From Microcaldota archaeon (GTDB lineage: Archaea; Micrarchaeota; Micrarchaeia; Micrarchaeales; CABMGC01): a DNA stretch of 46,676 bases. This document shows positions 31,902 through 39,098 of the stretch, piece after piece. The position numbers and the translations under genes are program-made. Within the stretch, counting starts at the first letter, position 1. Each line of letters opens with the position of its first letter. The notes under the pieces were generated by a model that searched no databases, had not been told where the DNA came from, and worked only from the letters and a program-made list of their open reading frames with translations. Location: positions 1 to 46,676 of the forward strand of contig JAKAWC010000005.1 of NCBI GenBank assembly GCA_021817125.1, written 5' to 3'.

Positions 31902-32171
31902 ATGGCAAGCCCAAGGATAAGATACGGAGTAAGTCTCAGGAAGAGATACGCAGCGGTGCAGAAGGACAAGCGCGCACGATACATGTGCGACGTCTGCGGT
32001 AAGGAAGCAGTGCGAAGGATAAGCACAGGCATCTGGAGATGCAGGCACTGCAGCGCCACGTTCGCCGGCGGAGCGTATACATTCAAGACCGCAGCAGGCG
32101 AGGCCGCGATCCAGGCGATAAGCGGAAAGTCTGCCATGCAGAAGCCGCAGGCGCAGGCCCAGGCAAGATAA
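31902..32171 (+). CDS. rpl37ae: Ribosomal protein eL43 (L37Ae)
   Basis: The 89 residues have the C-x2-C...C-x2-C zinc ribbon (CDVCGKEAVRRISTGIWRCRHC) and the conserved beginning IRYGVSLRKRYAAVQ and tail FAGGAYTF typical of eL43. It is part of the large subunit. The ATG follows the rrp42 stop with no gap, so the genes are surely co-translated. The C-terminal part is Ala/Gln-rich and slightly longer than usual. Confidence 0.95.
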   Translation: MASPRIRYGVSLRKRYAAVQKDKRARYMCDVCGKEAVRRISTGIWRCRHCSATFAGGAYTFKTAAGEAAIQAISGKSAMQKPQAQAQAR

Positions 32172-32172
32172 G

Positions 32173-32529
32173 ATGGCAAAGATAACTTTTTCCCCTGTTG
32201 AAGAGCTCGTGATACACGAAGCGGTAGAGGTGACGCGCGAAGATCTGTTCAGGGAGCGCATAACCCCGCAGGGCAACCTGCCGCTATATTGGTGCGACGG
32301 CATACTCTTCAGCTTCTCGTCGCTACCGCTCACAGATGAGGTGGTAAGGGATTACCTGAAAGGCAAGATACACTGGGCGGAGGTGCACTTCTCGAAGATG
32401 GAGCAGTACCAGCCGATAATCCAGCTCGAGGCGGAGGAATACAAGACCACGATGAGCATAAGGGTAATAAATACTGGCAAGTCAATACTCCACAAGGAAC
32501 TCATCAAGTGGCTCAAGTCAAAGAAGTGA
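32173..32529 (+). CDS. Hypothetical protein in the exosome operon
   Basis: I do not recognise this 118-residue protein (MAKITFSPVEELVIHEAVEV...TGKSILHKELIKWLKSKK). It looks alpha/beta with a basic C-terminal helix and no membrane segment. It sits one base after the eL43 stop and 8 bases before rpoP, a slot that other archaea leave empty or fill elsewhere with small translation or KEOPS genes. It may be a lineage-specific RNA or ribosome factor (inference from context only). Confidence 0.6.
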   Translation: MAKITFSPVEELVIHEAVEVTREDLFRERITPQGNLPLYWCDGILFSFSSLPLTDEVVRDYLKGKIHWAEVHFSKMEQYQPIIQLEAEEYKTTMSIRVINTGKSILHKELIKWLKSKK

Positions 32530-32537
32530 GTGATACT

Positions 32538-32672
32538 ATGACGTACACGTGCATACACTGCGGAAAAGAGATAAAGAACCTGGAGAAGAACTTCGTCAGA
32601 TGCCCCTACTGCGGCTACAGGGTGCTCTCGAAGAAGAGGTCATCCCTCGCAAGGGAGTCGTCCTCCACCTGA
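32538..32672 (+). CDS. rpoP: RNA polymerase subunit P (Rpb12-like), missed by the ORF track
   Basis: The frame ATG ACG TAC ACG TGC ATA CAC TGC ... encodes 44 residues, MTYTCIHCGKEIKNLEKNFV..., with CIHCGKE and RCPYCGYRVL forming the C-x2-C...C-x2-C zinc ribbon and the conserved 'RCPYCGxRIL/VLxKxR' end of archaeal RpoP. It bridges Rpo3 and Rpo10 in the polymerase. It lies at the end of the exosome operon beside eL43, as in many archaea. Confidence 0.93.
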   Translation: MTYTCIHCGKEIKNLEKNFVRCPYCGYRVLSKKRSSLARESSST

Positions 32673-32716
32673 AGGCTTATTCTTATAACTCTTGCATCTT
32701 CATTAGACTAGATTAG

Positions 32717-33628
32717 ATGCACGGGCGCACAGGACACAGCCACAGCAAGGCGCAGTCAGCCATGGAGTACCTGATGACCTACGGGTGGGCGATACTGATT
32801 ATTGCCGTAGTTCTTGGCGCTTTATTTCAGCTAGGCGTGTTCAATACGTCTAACTTCGCACCGAGGGTGCAGCCTGGCGCGTGCTATGTAGCAAGGCCGT
32901 ACGGCGTGGGTTCGACGCAGTTCATGACCCTGCAGGGGCAATGCAACGAGGGTCTGCCAGAGTACGTAGCGGAGTTTAACGGCGCAGCGTACATCCTAGC
33001 ATCAGACGCGCCGCAGATAGACATAACCAACAACCTCACGGTCAGCATATGGGTATACCAAGCATTGTCAAAGGGTGGCGGCCAATTCATGCTGACGCAC
33101 AACGCCACAAGCAGCGGTGCTTATAGGGTAGGATTCAACGGCGGGGCAGAGACCGAGGATTTCTACTTGCAGTATGCAAGCGGTGCGGGAGTGGATTACC
33201 TTTATACTCCTTCGGTGTCACCCCTCCAAAAGTGGGTCATGTTCACGATGACATACAATTACCCATCAAATTCCATCAGCATATATTACAACGGCGTGCA
33301 ATCTCCGCTGCAGGTAGGCGTAAGCCCGGCTTCCGTGCTGAAGAGCAGTGGGCAACTTCTGATAGGCGGCGTCTTCACATCAGGAGTGTACATGTTCAAC
33401 GGCAGCCTTTCGAACGTGCAGATATATAACGCGACGCTGACCGCAAACGAGATCAGCTCTCTGTACAGCGAGGGCATAGGGGGTGCGCCGGTCAGGCTGC
33501 TGAACCTCGCTGCATGGTACCCACTCAACGGCAACGCCAACGACTATTCCGGTAACAACAATAATGGAGCTGCAACCAGCGTAACCTACACCAGCGCCTG
33601 GACAAGCCAGTACACAGGACCGGTGTGA
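32717..33628 (+). CDS. LamG-domain surface protein with class III signal, paralogue 2
   Basis: The 303 residues follow the same plan as the gene at 21511: a short leader MHGRTGHSHSKA, QSAMEYLMTYGWAILIIAVV, a LamG-like middle (YILASDAPQIDITNNLTVSIWVYQ...WVMFTMTYNYPSNSISIYYNGVQ...LSNVQIYNATLTANEISSLYSEGIGGAPV), and the common tail LAAWYPLNGNANDYSGNN...SQYTGPV. DNA divergence from paralogues 1 and 4 is larger. It is not in an obvious pilus operon. A partial duplicate of its tail follows at once. Confidence 0.82.
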   Translation: MHGRTGHSHSKAQSAMEYLMTYGWAILIIAVVLGALFQLGVFNTSNFAPRVQPGACYVARPYGVGSTQFMTLQGQCNEGLPEYVAEFNGAAYILASDAPQIDITNNLTVSIWVYQALSKGGGQFMLTHNATSSGAYRVGFNGGAETEDFYLQYASGAGVDYLYTPSVSPLQKWVMFTMTYNYPSNSISIYYNGVQSPLQVGVSPASVLKSSGQLLIGGVFTSGVYMFNGSLSNVQIYNATLTANEISSLYSEGIGGAPVRLLNLAAWYPLNGNANDYSGNNNNGAATSVTYTSAWTSQYTGPV

Positions 33629-33632
33629 ATGT

Positions 33633-33767
33633 ATGGCAAAGCAGAGCAGATATTCAAGGAAGATGCTGCTCAACGCCAACGATTATAGCGGAAACAACTA
33701 CAACGGGCAGGCCTCAAGTGTAAGCTTTACAGGCGTCTGGTACAATCAGTACACCGGCCCGGTGTGA
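33633..33767 (+). pseudogene. Orphan LamG C-terminal module (remnant or donor cassette)
   Basis: The frame from ATG 33633 gives 44 residues. The first 11 (MAKQSRYSRKM) are unrelated, and then LLNANDYSGNNYNGQASSVS leads on to WYNQYTGPV, a clear copy of the LamG-family C-terminal module. The LamG domain and the class III signal are missing. It is either the stump of a deleted paralogue or a small cassette that could recombine with full genes. It is too short for the track. Confidence 0.7.
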
Positions 33768-33768
33768 G

Positions 33769-34272
33769 TCACTTCTGGCCATCCTTCTTCTCAAGCAGCT
33801 TCTTGCCCAGCTCCTCCCGCTTCTTGATGTCATCGAGGACCTTCTGGTAGTCCTCCTCCTTCATGACCTTGGACATGATATACTTCGAGTATTCGAGCGA
33901 GATGTTCGCCACGTCGAGAAGCATGGACTGCAGGACGGGTATCTTCAGGACGTAGTCCTTCTCGGGCTTCAATATCTCCACCCCTGCAGGAGTATATCGG
34001 AACACAAGCCCTATCAGTGACCCCAGGTCCTTGAAGAGCACCGTGAGTGTCGAAGTGGTCGAGTACCCCTTGTCGACCGCTATCGGCTCGTCTATGGTTC
34101 CGAAGCAGTATACCACTCCCGGGAACTTCAGTATGCTGTTGTTCACGAAGTCTGCCATCAACGGCTGCAGCTGGTCCTTCTCCTCGCTCTGCATGTCGAA
34201 GTAAATCTTGACCAGGACGCCACCTGTCTGCACTGTCTTGTGGGTTACCTCCTCAATCTCCTGTTTTGCCAT
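33769..34272 (-). CDS. Hypothetical protein downstream of hisS
   Basis: The 167-residue protein is unrecognised. It appears beta-rich in the first two thirds (VLVKIYFDMQSEEKD, GVVYCFGTIDEP, STLTVLFKDLGSLIGLVFRYTPAGVEIL) and ends in a long charged helix (YIMSKVMKEEDYQKVLDDIKKREELGKKLLEKKDG). It has no transmembrane helices. It begins 4 bases after the hisS stop and must be co-transcribed with it. Confidence 0.6.
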   Translation of the reverse strand: MAKQEIEEVTHKTVQTGGVLVKIYFDMQSEEKDQLQPLMADFVNNSILKFPGVVYCFGTIDEPIAVDKGYSTTSTLTVLFKDLGSLIGLVFRYTPAGVEILKPEKDYVLKIPVLQSMLLDVANISLEYSKYIMSKVMKEEDYQKVLDDIKKREELGKKLLEKKDGQK

Positions 34273-34276
34273 CGTC

Positions 34277-35557
34277 TCACTGCTTCTTAAGTATAGTTAC
34301 TGCTTCATCAACGCTAATAAGGTTCTCCTCCCCGCTGAGCATGTTCTTGAGCCTGACCTTCTTCTCATCGCGCTCCTTGTTGCCCAGGACGGCAACGTAC
34401 TTTATGCCGAGCGCGTTGGCATATTCGAGTTGTTTCGCAAGGTTTCTCGTGGTCAGGTTGAGGTCGGCGTAGATGCCCATGCCGCGCATGTAGTTGGCTA
34501 CGCTCGTCGCATACTCCTGGTTCTCCTTGCCTATGTACGCCACGAAGACCTGCGCATAGGTCTTGCTGACAGACCTGCCGTCAAGGATATCAAAGAGCCT
34601 GGATATCCCTATAGACACCCCCGTCGCTGGAAGGCTCTGCTTCGAGTATATGCCTATAAGGTTGTCGTACCTGCCTCCTGCGGCCAGTGTAGGGGCGCGC
34701 TTGCCGTCGATGTAGACGACGAACTCCCAGACGAAGCTCGTGTAGTAGTCGAGGCCCCTCGCCAGCGACAGGTCGAACACCGCCTTGCCCCGCAGGCTGT
34801 AGGCTTCGAGCAGCCTGAACAGCGTCTTAAGCCTGTCGACCTCCTCCTTGGCCGCGGGCACCGTCGTGAGCACCTTCTCGAAGAGCGCATCGTTGGAGCT
34901 TCCCTGCTCGAGGAAGTTGAGCAGGTCCTCTGCCTTCCTGGCATCTATGCCTCCTGCGGTAAGCTCTCTGACCACCCCCTCCTTGCCCGTCTTAGGAAGC
35001 TTGTCTATGGACCTGACGGCGGCGACGACCTTCTCCTTGGGTATCGAGAACGACTCGAGCACGGCGTTGAGCACGTTCCTGTTGTTTATGAGGATGCTAT
35101 AGTCGCTGAGCCCCAGCCCCTCAAGCGCGAGCGCAGCTGCTGCGACGGCCTCCGCGTCGCTGGCCGGCTCGCTGCTCCCCACTATGTCGACGTCAGCCTG
35201 AAGGAACTCCCGCGCCCGCATGTGCTGAGGCTCGTCCTTGCGCCAGGCGCGGTCTATCTGGTACCTCTTGAACGGCAGGTTGACGTTGCGGTTCATCGCG
35301 ATGTACCTTGCAAGCGGCACGGTGAGGTCGAACCTAAGCCCTGCCGACTCGCCGCTTACGACATATATCTCCTTAGCAGCCTCATCACCGTATGCCTTGG
35401 CGTTGAGCACGTCCATGTTCTCCAGCCTGGGCGTGTCTATCGGATAGAAGCCGAAGCGCTTGAATATGTCCTCCACCACAGCGACTATCTCCTTCAGCGA
35501 GATAGTCTCACTAGGGTTGAAGTCGCGCGTGCCACGTGGGATTCCAAGTTCAGCCAT
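34277..35557 (-). CDS. hisS: Histidyl-tRNA synthetase
   Basis: The class II synthetase of 426 residues (ATG 35557) shows IPRGTRDFNP, motif 2 in YQIDRAWRKDEPQHMRAREF, and the histidine-specific RGLDYYTSFVWEF and AAGGRYDNLIG. Motif 3 is in GVSIGISRLFDIL, and the C-terminal anticodon-binding domain ends with SVDEAVTIL. Between the ATG and the tnpB element's end only about 32 bases remain, so its promoter lies in that strip or in the element. The 473-residue plus-strand ORF over it is a shadow. Confidence 0.96.
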   Translation of the reverse strand: MAELGIPRGTRDFNPSETISLKEIVAVVEDIFKRFGFYPIDTPRLENMDVLNAKAYGDEAAKEIYVVSGESAGLRFDLTVPLARYIAMNRNVNLPFKRYQIDRAWRKDEPQHMRAREFLQADVDIVGSSEPASDAEAVAAAALALEGLGLSDYSILINNRNVLNAVLESFSIPKEKVVAAVRSIDKLPKTGKEGVVRELTAGGIDARKAEDLLNFLEQGSSNDALFEKVLTTVPAAKEEVDRLKTLFRLLEAYSLRGKAVFDLSLARGLDYYTSFVWEFVVYIDGKRAPTLAAGGRYDNLIGIYSKQSLPATGVSIGISRLFDILDGRSVSKTYAQVFVAYIGKENQEYATSVANYMRGMGIYADLNLTTRNLAKQLEYANALGIKYVAVLGNKERDEKKVRLKNMLSGEENLISVDEAVTILKKQ

Positions 35558-35588
35558 AAGGACCAACCATATCTGATATCGAAGTCTT

Positions 35589-35720
35589 GTGACATCCTCC
35601 CACGGCTAAAGCCGTGGGCTTCCCCCTGAGATTATCTCAGGAGTATGTTCTCGGTTCGGCGACTCGACTTGCGGTCCCCGTTGGGCCGTAGAGGTCGTGT
35701 CTCCCCGAGCGTGACTTCCC
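35589..35720 (-). ncRNA. Predicted TnpB omega (reRNA) scaffold, 3' end and hairpin; extent approximate
   Basis: In this family the guide RNA scaffold overlaps the 3' end of tnpB and the right end, and the adjoining host DNA is the guide. Here the hairpin GCCCACGGCTTTAGCCGTGGG holds the tnpB stop in its loop region. After GGATGTCAC the guide would read AAGACTTCGATATCAGAT. The 5' limit is a guess based on the usual length. Confidence 0.4.
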
Positions 35721-36856
35721 GCATGCCCTGCGGTAGTTGCCCTATGCAATATGTTTATCGATGCGTTCATGTCCCTGTCCAACCGCAGGCCGCATCTGCC
35801 GCAGTCGTATTCTCTCATGGATAGCGGCGTGTTCTGGATGTTGCCGCAGCCGCTGCATGTCTTTGAGGTATTTCGCGGGTCTACCTTTATTACCTTCATA
35901 CCAGCGCTTTCAGCCTTGTATGAGAGCATCTGCACAAACCTGCTCCATGAAGCGTTCTGTATTGAACCTGCCAACCTATGATTTTTCATCATATTTTGTA
36001 TATGGAGGTTCTCCACTGCAAATGAGGTATATCCCGAATTGACGAGCATGTCTGAGAGTTTATGCAGGTAGTCGTTCGACCGGTTGTTTACACGCTCCCA
36101 TTCCCTTTGCAGCTTTAGTTTTGCCGTTTCCCTCCTTCTGGATCCCTTCTTTCTCCGCGAGATTATCCGCTGCCAGCGCGCAAGCGTTTTCCTCCTTTCT
36201 TGCATGAACTTCGGCTTCTCTGCCCTCTTCCCATCGGACATCGCGATGAACGAGTTCAGGCCAACGTCAATCCCAACAGGCCTTGTATTCTCTACTGAAG
36301 ATGCCGCACTCTCTTTCATTGCCGTAAATATCGCATAGTATCTCCCAGCCTCTCTTTTTATCGCCATTGTCTTTACCTTCCCCTCCATCGTCCTGTGCAT
36401 ATCTATCTTCATCGTTCCTATCCTTGCGACACGCAGTCTGCTGAATCCCTTTATGCGTTCTATCTGAAAAGAACCGTTGTCCTGAGGGTATGCCAGCGAA
36501 GCGTACGTGTCCTTCGACTTGAATCTCGGAAATCCTGCCCTGGTCCTTTTTCCGTTCTTCTTTGCATTGATCCTGCGGAAGAAGTTCTGGAACGCCTTCT
36601 GAAGCCTTATGAAGACGTCCTGCCGCGTCTGCGAATAGAGCAGGAGGAAGTATTTATTCTCGTTTATCGCTTCCCTCATGAACCCGTTCAGCGTAGACCT
36701 GTTTATCTTCGAGTTCCTGTTCTTTCCGTACTCCCCTCTTGACTTTTCCAGTATTTTGTTATATAGCCGCTGCGCAAGAATCAGCCTCCTGTCTATCTCC
36801 TCCCGCCTTTTGGCGTCAGGATGTATCCTAAATCTGTACGCCCTTGCGGACTCCAT
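35606..36856 (-). CDS. tnpB: TnpB RNA-guided nuclease (OrfB, IS605 family)
   Basis: About 416 residues from ATG 36856 (a GTG lies 21 bases upstream). The RuvC-like nuclease is intact: first Asp in PVGIDVGLNSFIAMSDGK, Glu in SFAVENLHIQNM, last Asp in RLDRDMNASINI. The zinc finger is CSGCGN...YDCGRCGLRL. The N-terminal helix-turn-helix and REC-like part is AYRFRIHPDAKRREEIDRRL. The tail GHAGSHARGDTTS...GPQVESPNREHT is typical, encoding part of the guide scaffold. TnpB cuts DNA complementary to the guide next to a TAM and helps retain the element. All catalytic residues present suggests activity. Confidence 0.93.
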   Translation of the reverse strand: MESARAYRFRIHPDAKRREEIDRRLILAQRLYNKILEKSRGEYGKNRNSKINRSTLNGFMREAINENKYFLLLYSQTRQDVFIRLQKAFQNFFRRINAKKNGKRTRAGFPRFKSKDTYASLAYPQDNGSFQIERIKGFSRLRVARIGTMKIDMHRTMEGKVKTMAIKREAGRYYAIFTAMKESAASSVENTRPVGIDVGLNSFIAMSDGKRAEKPKFMQERRKTLARWQRIISRRKKGSRRRETAKLKLQREWERVNNRSNDYLHKLSDMLVNSGYTSFAVENLHIQNMMKNHRLAGSIQNASWSRFVQMLSYKAESAGMKVIKVDPRNTSKTCSGCGNIQNTPLSMREYDCGRCGLRLDRDMNASINILHRATTAGHAGSHARGDTTSTAQRGPQVESPNREHTPEIISGGSPRL

Positions 36857-36877
36857 GCATCTTGTATCGAACTTCAC

Positions 36878-37117
36878 GTTAATATACTTTACTACGCCTT
36901 CAGCCCACCTCTGGAAGAAGTGGGTTTTCGGCGATTTGTCTATAAGCGTTTTCTGCCCATGCGCCAGGCAGGGAGATAATCGAAAAGGATGAGCATCTAG
37001 TCAACACTAACCAAGGGCTTAGGGTGCCAATAGGTCTGCATGTTGGAAGGGCATCACGATTACCTTCTTATGCAAAGAATATGCATCCCCTCCTATTTAA
37101 ACATGCTGTCCAAGCGG
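36878..37117. other. Intergenic region between tnpB and the ZIP transporter
   Basis: No gene is seen in these 240 bases. It contains the candidate left-end hairpin near 36902-36926 and a minus-strand TATA-like TTTAAATA near 37095, about 240 bases upstream of tnpB. The inverted motif ATGCAAAGAATATGCAT lies near 37069-37085. It may hold the IS left boundary and its promoter. Confidence 0.4.
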
Positions 37118-37840
37118 TCAGATGATCGAGGTGAGGGTGAATATCAGAAGCACGGCAGCTGTCATCGGAATCATCATCTTCCAATACGCATGGTGGTACG
37201 TCTCGCGTATGATGCTCGAGGCGCCAAGGTAGATAAACTCCCCTGTGAACAATGCAAGTATCCATGCGAGATAGCTCTCCGGGAGCACGATGGCGTATGT
37301 CGATAGTACACCTAACACCGGAGCCATCGCGTCCATCAAAAGGAAGAGTGCGGCGTTCTTCGCGTTATGCTTGTTCCTGAACATCACAGTCACTGTATTT
37401 ATCCCGTCGTTAAAGTCGTGTGCTATGACTGCCAGCGCGACTATGACCCCAATTGCGGCATTGACCTGGAACGAGGCACCGATAGCGACTCCGTCAAGGA
37501 AGCTGTGTATGGTCAGGCTGCCCGCGCCTACCGGGCCGAGCACATGTGCATGCTCGCCTTCTTTCTCGTGGAAGTGGTGCGTCAAGAAGAACCGCTCAAG
37601 GAAGTTGTAGAACAGGTATGCTGCAACTACGGCAATCATCAGGTCTCTAAATGGCATGTTGAGGCTCTGCGCTATGCTCAGGCTTTCCGGGAATACGTCA
37701 AAGAAAGCGACGGCAATCAGACTGCCAGAAGCGAATGCAAAGAAGTAAGGCAGCCACCTCTTCAGTTTTATCGCCAGGATACCTCCAACCGAGGTCGAAA
37801 GGAACGTGGCAAATGCCAGCAGCAAGACTAAGTAGTTCAC
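37118..37840 (-). CDS. ZIP-family divalent metal transporter
   Basis: From GTG 37840 (preceded by CGTGATACT) the protein has 240 residues and about eight transmembrane helices. Metal-binding ZIP motifs are HSFLDGVAIGASF (helix IV) and IAHDFNDGINTVTV (helix V). A His-rich loop HHFHEKEGEHAHVLG lies before helix IV. It moves Zn2+/Fe2+/Mn2+ into the cytoplasm. The track's N-terminal 41 residues (MSRQLPSG...) belong to sequence overlapping the thioredoxin gene end and are rejected. Confidence 0.88.
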   Translation of the reverse strand: MNYLVLLLAFATFLSTSVGGILAIKLKRWLPYFFAFASGSLIAVAFFDVFPESLSIAQSLNMPFRDLMIAVVAAYLFYNFLERFFLTHHFHEKEGEHAHVLGPVGAGSLTIHSFLDGVAIGASFQVNAAIGVIVALAVIAHDFNDGINTVTVMFRNKHNAKNAALFLLMDAMAPVLGVLSTYAIVLPESYLAWILALFTGEFIYLGASSIIRETYHHAYWKMMIPMTAAVLLIFTLTSII

Positions 37841-37892
37841 AGTATCACGAAATAGGAAGTTACGCCATTGGCATCTATATAGCTTTGCGTAA

Positions 37893-38207
37893 TCACTTGT
37901 TCTTGTCAACCCACTTCTTGACGGTGTCCTTCGGGAGCGCCCCGATGGAAGTTGCCTTGACATCGCCTCCCTTGAACAGGAGCAGTGTGGGGATTGACAT
38001 TATGCTGTACTTCTGCGCGGTCTGCTCGTTCTCGTCAACATTCATCTTTCCGAACTTGACCTTGCCGCTGTACTCCTTTGAAACCTCCTCTATGACCGGG
38101 CTGAAGACCCTGCACGGTCCACACCATTCTGCCCAGAAATCTATCACTACAGGGATGCTCGACTTTAGAACCTCTTTCTCGAAATTAGCGTCGGTAAAGA
38201 TCTCCAT
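37893..38207 (-). CDS. trxA: Thioredoxin
   Basis: The 104-residue protein has the WAEWCGPCRVFSPV active site and cis-proline SIPTLLLFKGG. It reduces disulfides with NADPH- or ferredoxin-dependent reductases. No signal peptide is present, so it is cytoplasmic. GGTATATAAAC on the minus strand about 30-40 bases upstream is a good TATA box, suggesting a short or absent leader. It is followed at 53 bases by the ZIP gene on the same strand. Confidence 0.96.
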   Translation of the reverse strand: MEIFTDANFEKEVLKSSIPVVIDFWAEWCGPCRVFSPVIEEVSKEYSGKVKFGKMNVDENEQTAQKYSIMSIPTLLLFKGGDVKATSIGALPKDTVKKWVDKNK

Positions 38208-38235
38208 CGTTCCACTACAATATTATGCCACTATA

Positions 38236-38246
38236 AGTTTATATAC
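38236..38246. promoter_or_regulatory. Bidirectional TATA-like box between trxA and the histone/C-D RNA
   Basis: GTTTATATACC reads as a TATA box on both strands (minus: GGTATATAAAC). The plus-strand start would fall near 38265, just ahead of the C-box at 38268; the minus-strand start near 38215 is just ahead of trxA. Confidence 0.45.
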
Positions 38247-38263
38247 CCTTAAGGGATGAGTAT

Positions 38264-38318
38264 ATCAGTGATGAGATCTTTTCTGATGCTAGTGATGAGG
38301 ATCTTGAGTACTGATTGA
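38264..38318 (+). ncRNA. Candidate C/D-box sRNA embedded in the histone leader
   Basis: In order: GTGATGA (C, 38268-38274), CTGA (D', 38283-38286), GTGATGA (C', 38292-38298), CTGA (D, 38311-38314). All four boxes match the archaeal consensus RUGAUGA/CUGA exactly. The guide spacings are 8 bases (GATCTTTT) and 12 bases (GGATCTTGAGTA), with a 5-base D'-C' spacer. The 12-base guide is normal and the 8-base one short. A TATA box lies about 25 bases upstream, and the D box ends 5 bases before the histone ATG. The terminal stem is weak. A 20-codon ORF (38256-38318) also runs through it, so a leader peptide is the alternative. Confidence 0.55.
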
Positions 38319-38319
38319 A

Positions 38320-38532
38320 ATGGCGAGCATATCCAAGCAGGCAATCAAAAAGTTGGTCAGGCAGCACTTCAAGGCAACCATAACCGACGACGGCGCTGCG
38401 GAGCTCGCACGCATCCTGGAGAACGAGGCAGCGAAGATATCCCGGTTCGCTGTCGGGAATGCGAAGAAGGCAAATCGCGCAAAGGTGACGCGTGACGACG
38501 TTCGGACATACAAGATAAAGAAGAACACCTGA
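38320..38532 (+). CDS. Archaeal histone
   Basis: The 70-residue histone fold reads ASISKQAIKKLVRQHF-KATITDDGAAELARILENEAAKISRFAVGNAKKANRAKVTRDDVRTYKIKKNT. Three helices are seen, with the conserved 'AKVTRDDV' third-helix region and the L2 lysines that contact DNA. It packages the chromosome as dimers or hypernucleosomes. There is no tail. The leader contains the C/D-box-like RNA described at 38264. A zinc-ribbon gene follows after 55 bases. Confidence 0.93.
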   Translation: MASISKQAIKKLVRQHFKATITDDGAAELARILENEAAKISRFAVGNAKKANRAKVTRDDVRTYKIKKNT

Positions 38533-38587
38533 TGGTGGTTTTGCGTTAGACGTAACGAAGGGCAAGGGCGAAAGGTACCGGACCGCT

Positions 38588-39094
38588 GTGTACGAAAACT
38601 GCGGCGCAAAAGAGTTCTGCATAGCCGAAAAGACCGTAGGAGGATCGCTGTTGACGAAGTTTACTCCTGACGGCGAGGTATTGAGCCAGAAAGCAGTCCG
38701 AGCGACCAACGTCGTCACGGCGCTAAAGGAGTATGCCGGCGTTGATGAGCTGAAGATTTCCAGCGATAGGCATTACGCGCCGACAAGGCTTAATGCGGTG
38801 TGCAACTCCTGCAACCGCGGGGAGCTAGTCCGGGAGCTCGACCTCAGCCCACCGGAACAGATAACGGAGGTGCCGGTCGTACCTATCTTCGTCTGCACCA
38901 ACTGCAAGAAAAGGTTCTATACGCTGACCGATGAATACCTGAAAAGCATGGTGGCCGCAAACATGCATCTGTTCGAGCACGAAGAGTTAAGGGAGAGAGA
39001 TACCGACGAGGCGATGTTTATTAGAACTTTGCAAGATTATATAGTTAGAATGTTTGCAGCTAAGAAAATCTCACGTGTTATGGTCAATAGATGA
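38588..39094 (+). CDS. Zinc-ribbon protein of unknown function
   Basis: From GTG 38588 the protein is 168 residues. Two CxxC knuckles, CNSCNRGE and CTNCKKRF about 36 residues apart, form a likely zinc ribbon. Helical parts follow, ending in IRTLQDYIVRMFAAKKISRVMVN. The same frame is open upstream to the histone stop and reads LDVTKGKGERYRTA, which looks like coding sequence. It follows GATGGTGG but has no canonical in-frame start, so the N-terminus may be longer. The family is not recognised; the histone neighbourhood hints at nucleic-acid binding. Confidence 0.6.
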   Translation: MYENCGAKEFCIAEKTVGGSLLTKFTPDGEVLSQKAVRATNVVTALKEYAGVDELKISSDRHYAPTRLNAVCNSCNRGELVRELDLSPPEQITEVPVVPIFVCTNCKKRFYTLTDEYLKSMVAANMHLFEHEELRERDTDEAMFIRTLQDYIVRMFAAKKISRVMVNR

Positions 39095-39098
39095 TTGC

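Larger units (their letters stand above)
35589..36950 (-). mobile_element. IS605/IS1341-type element carrying only tnpB (left boundary approximate)
   Basis: The right end is inferred just past the hairpin 35599-35618, where GGAGGATGTCAC is a common terminal sequence of IS605-type elements. The left end is uncertain. A weak hairpin AGCCCAC...GTGGGTT (36902-36926) resembles the right-end hairpin and may be the left-end one. No tnpA is adjacent, so movement would need TnpA in trans, for example from the element at the window start. Confidence 0.55.

Noticed and set aside
31215-32333. 372-residue minus-strand ORF
   Set aside because: Antisense to rrp42, eL43 and the next gene; no recognisable fold.
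34208-35629. 473-residue plus-strand ORF
   Set aside because: It lies fully antisense to hisS and reads as low-complexity, Arg/Leu/Val-rich sequence with no motif; a shadow of codon bias.
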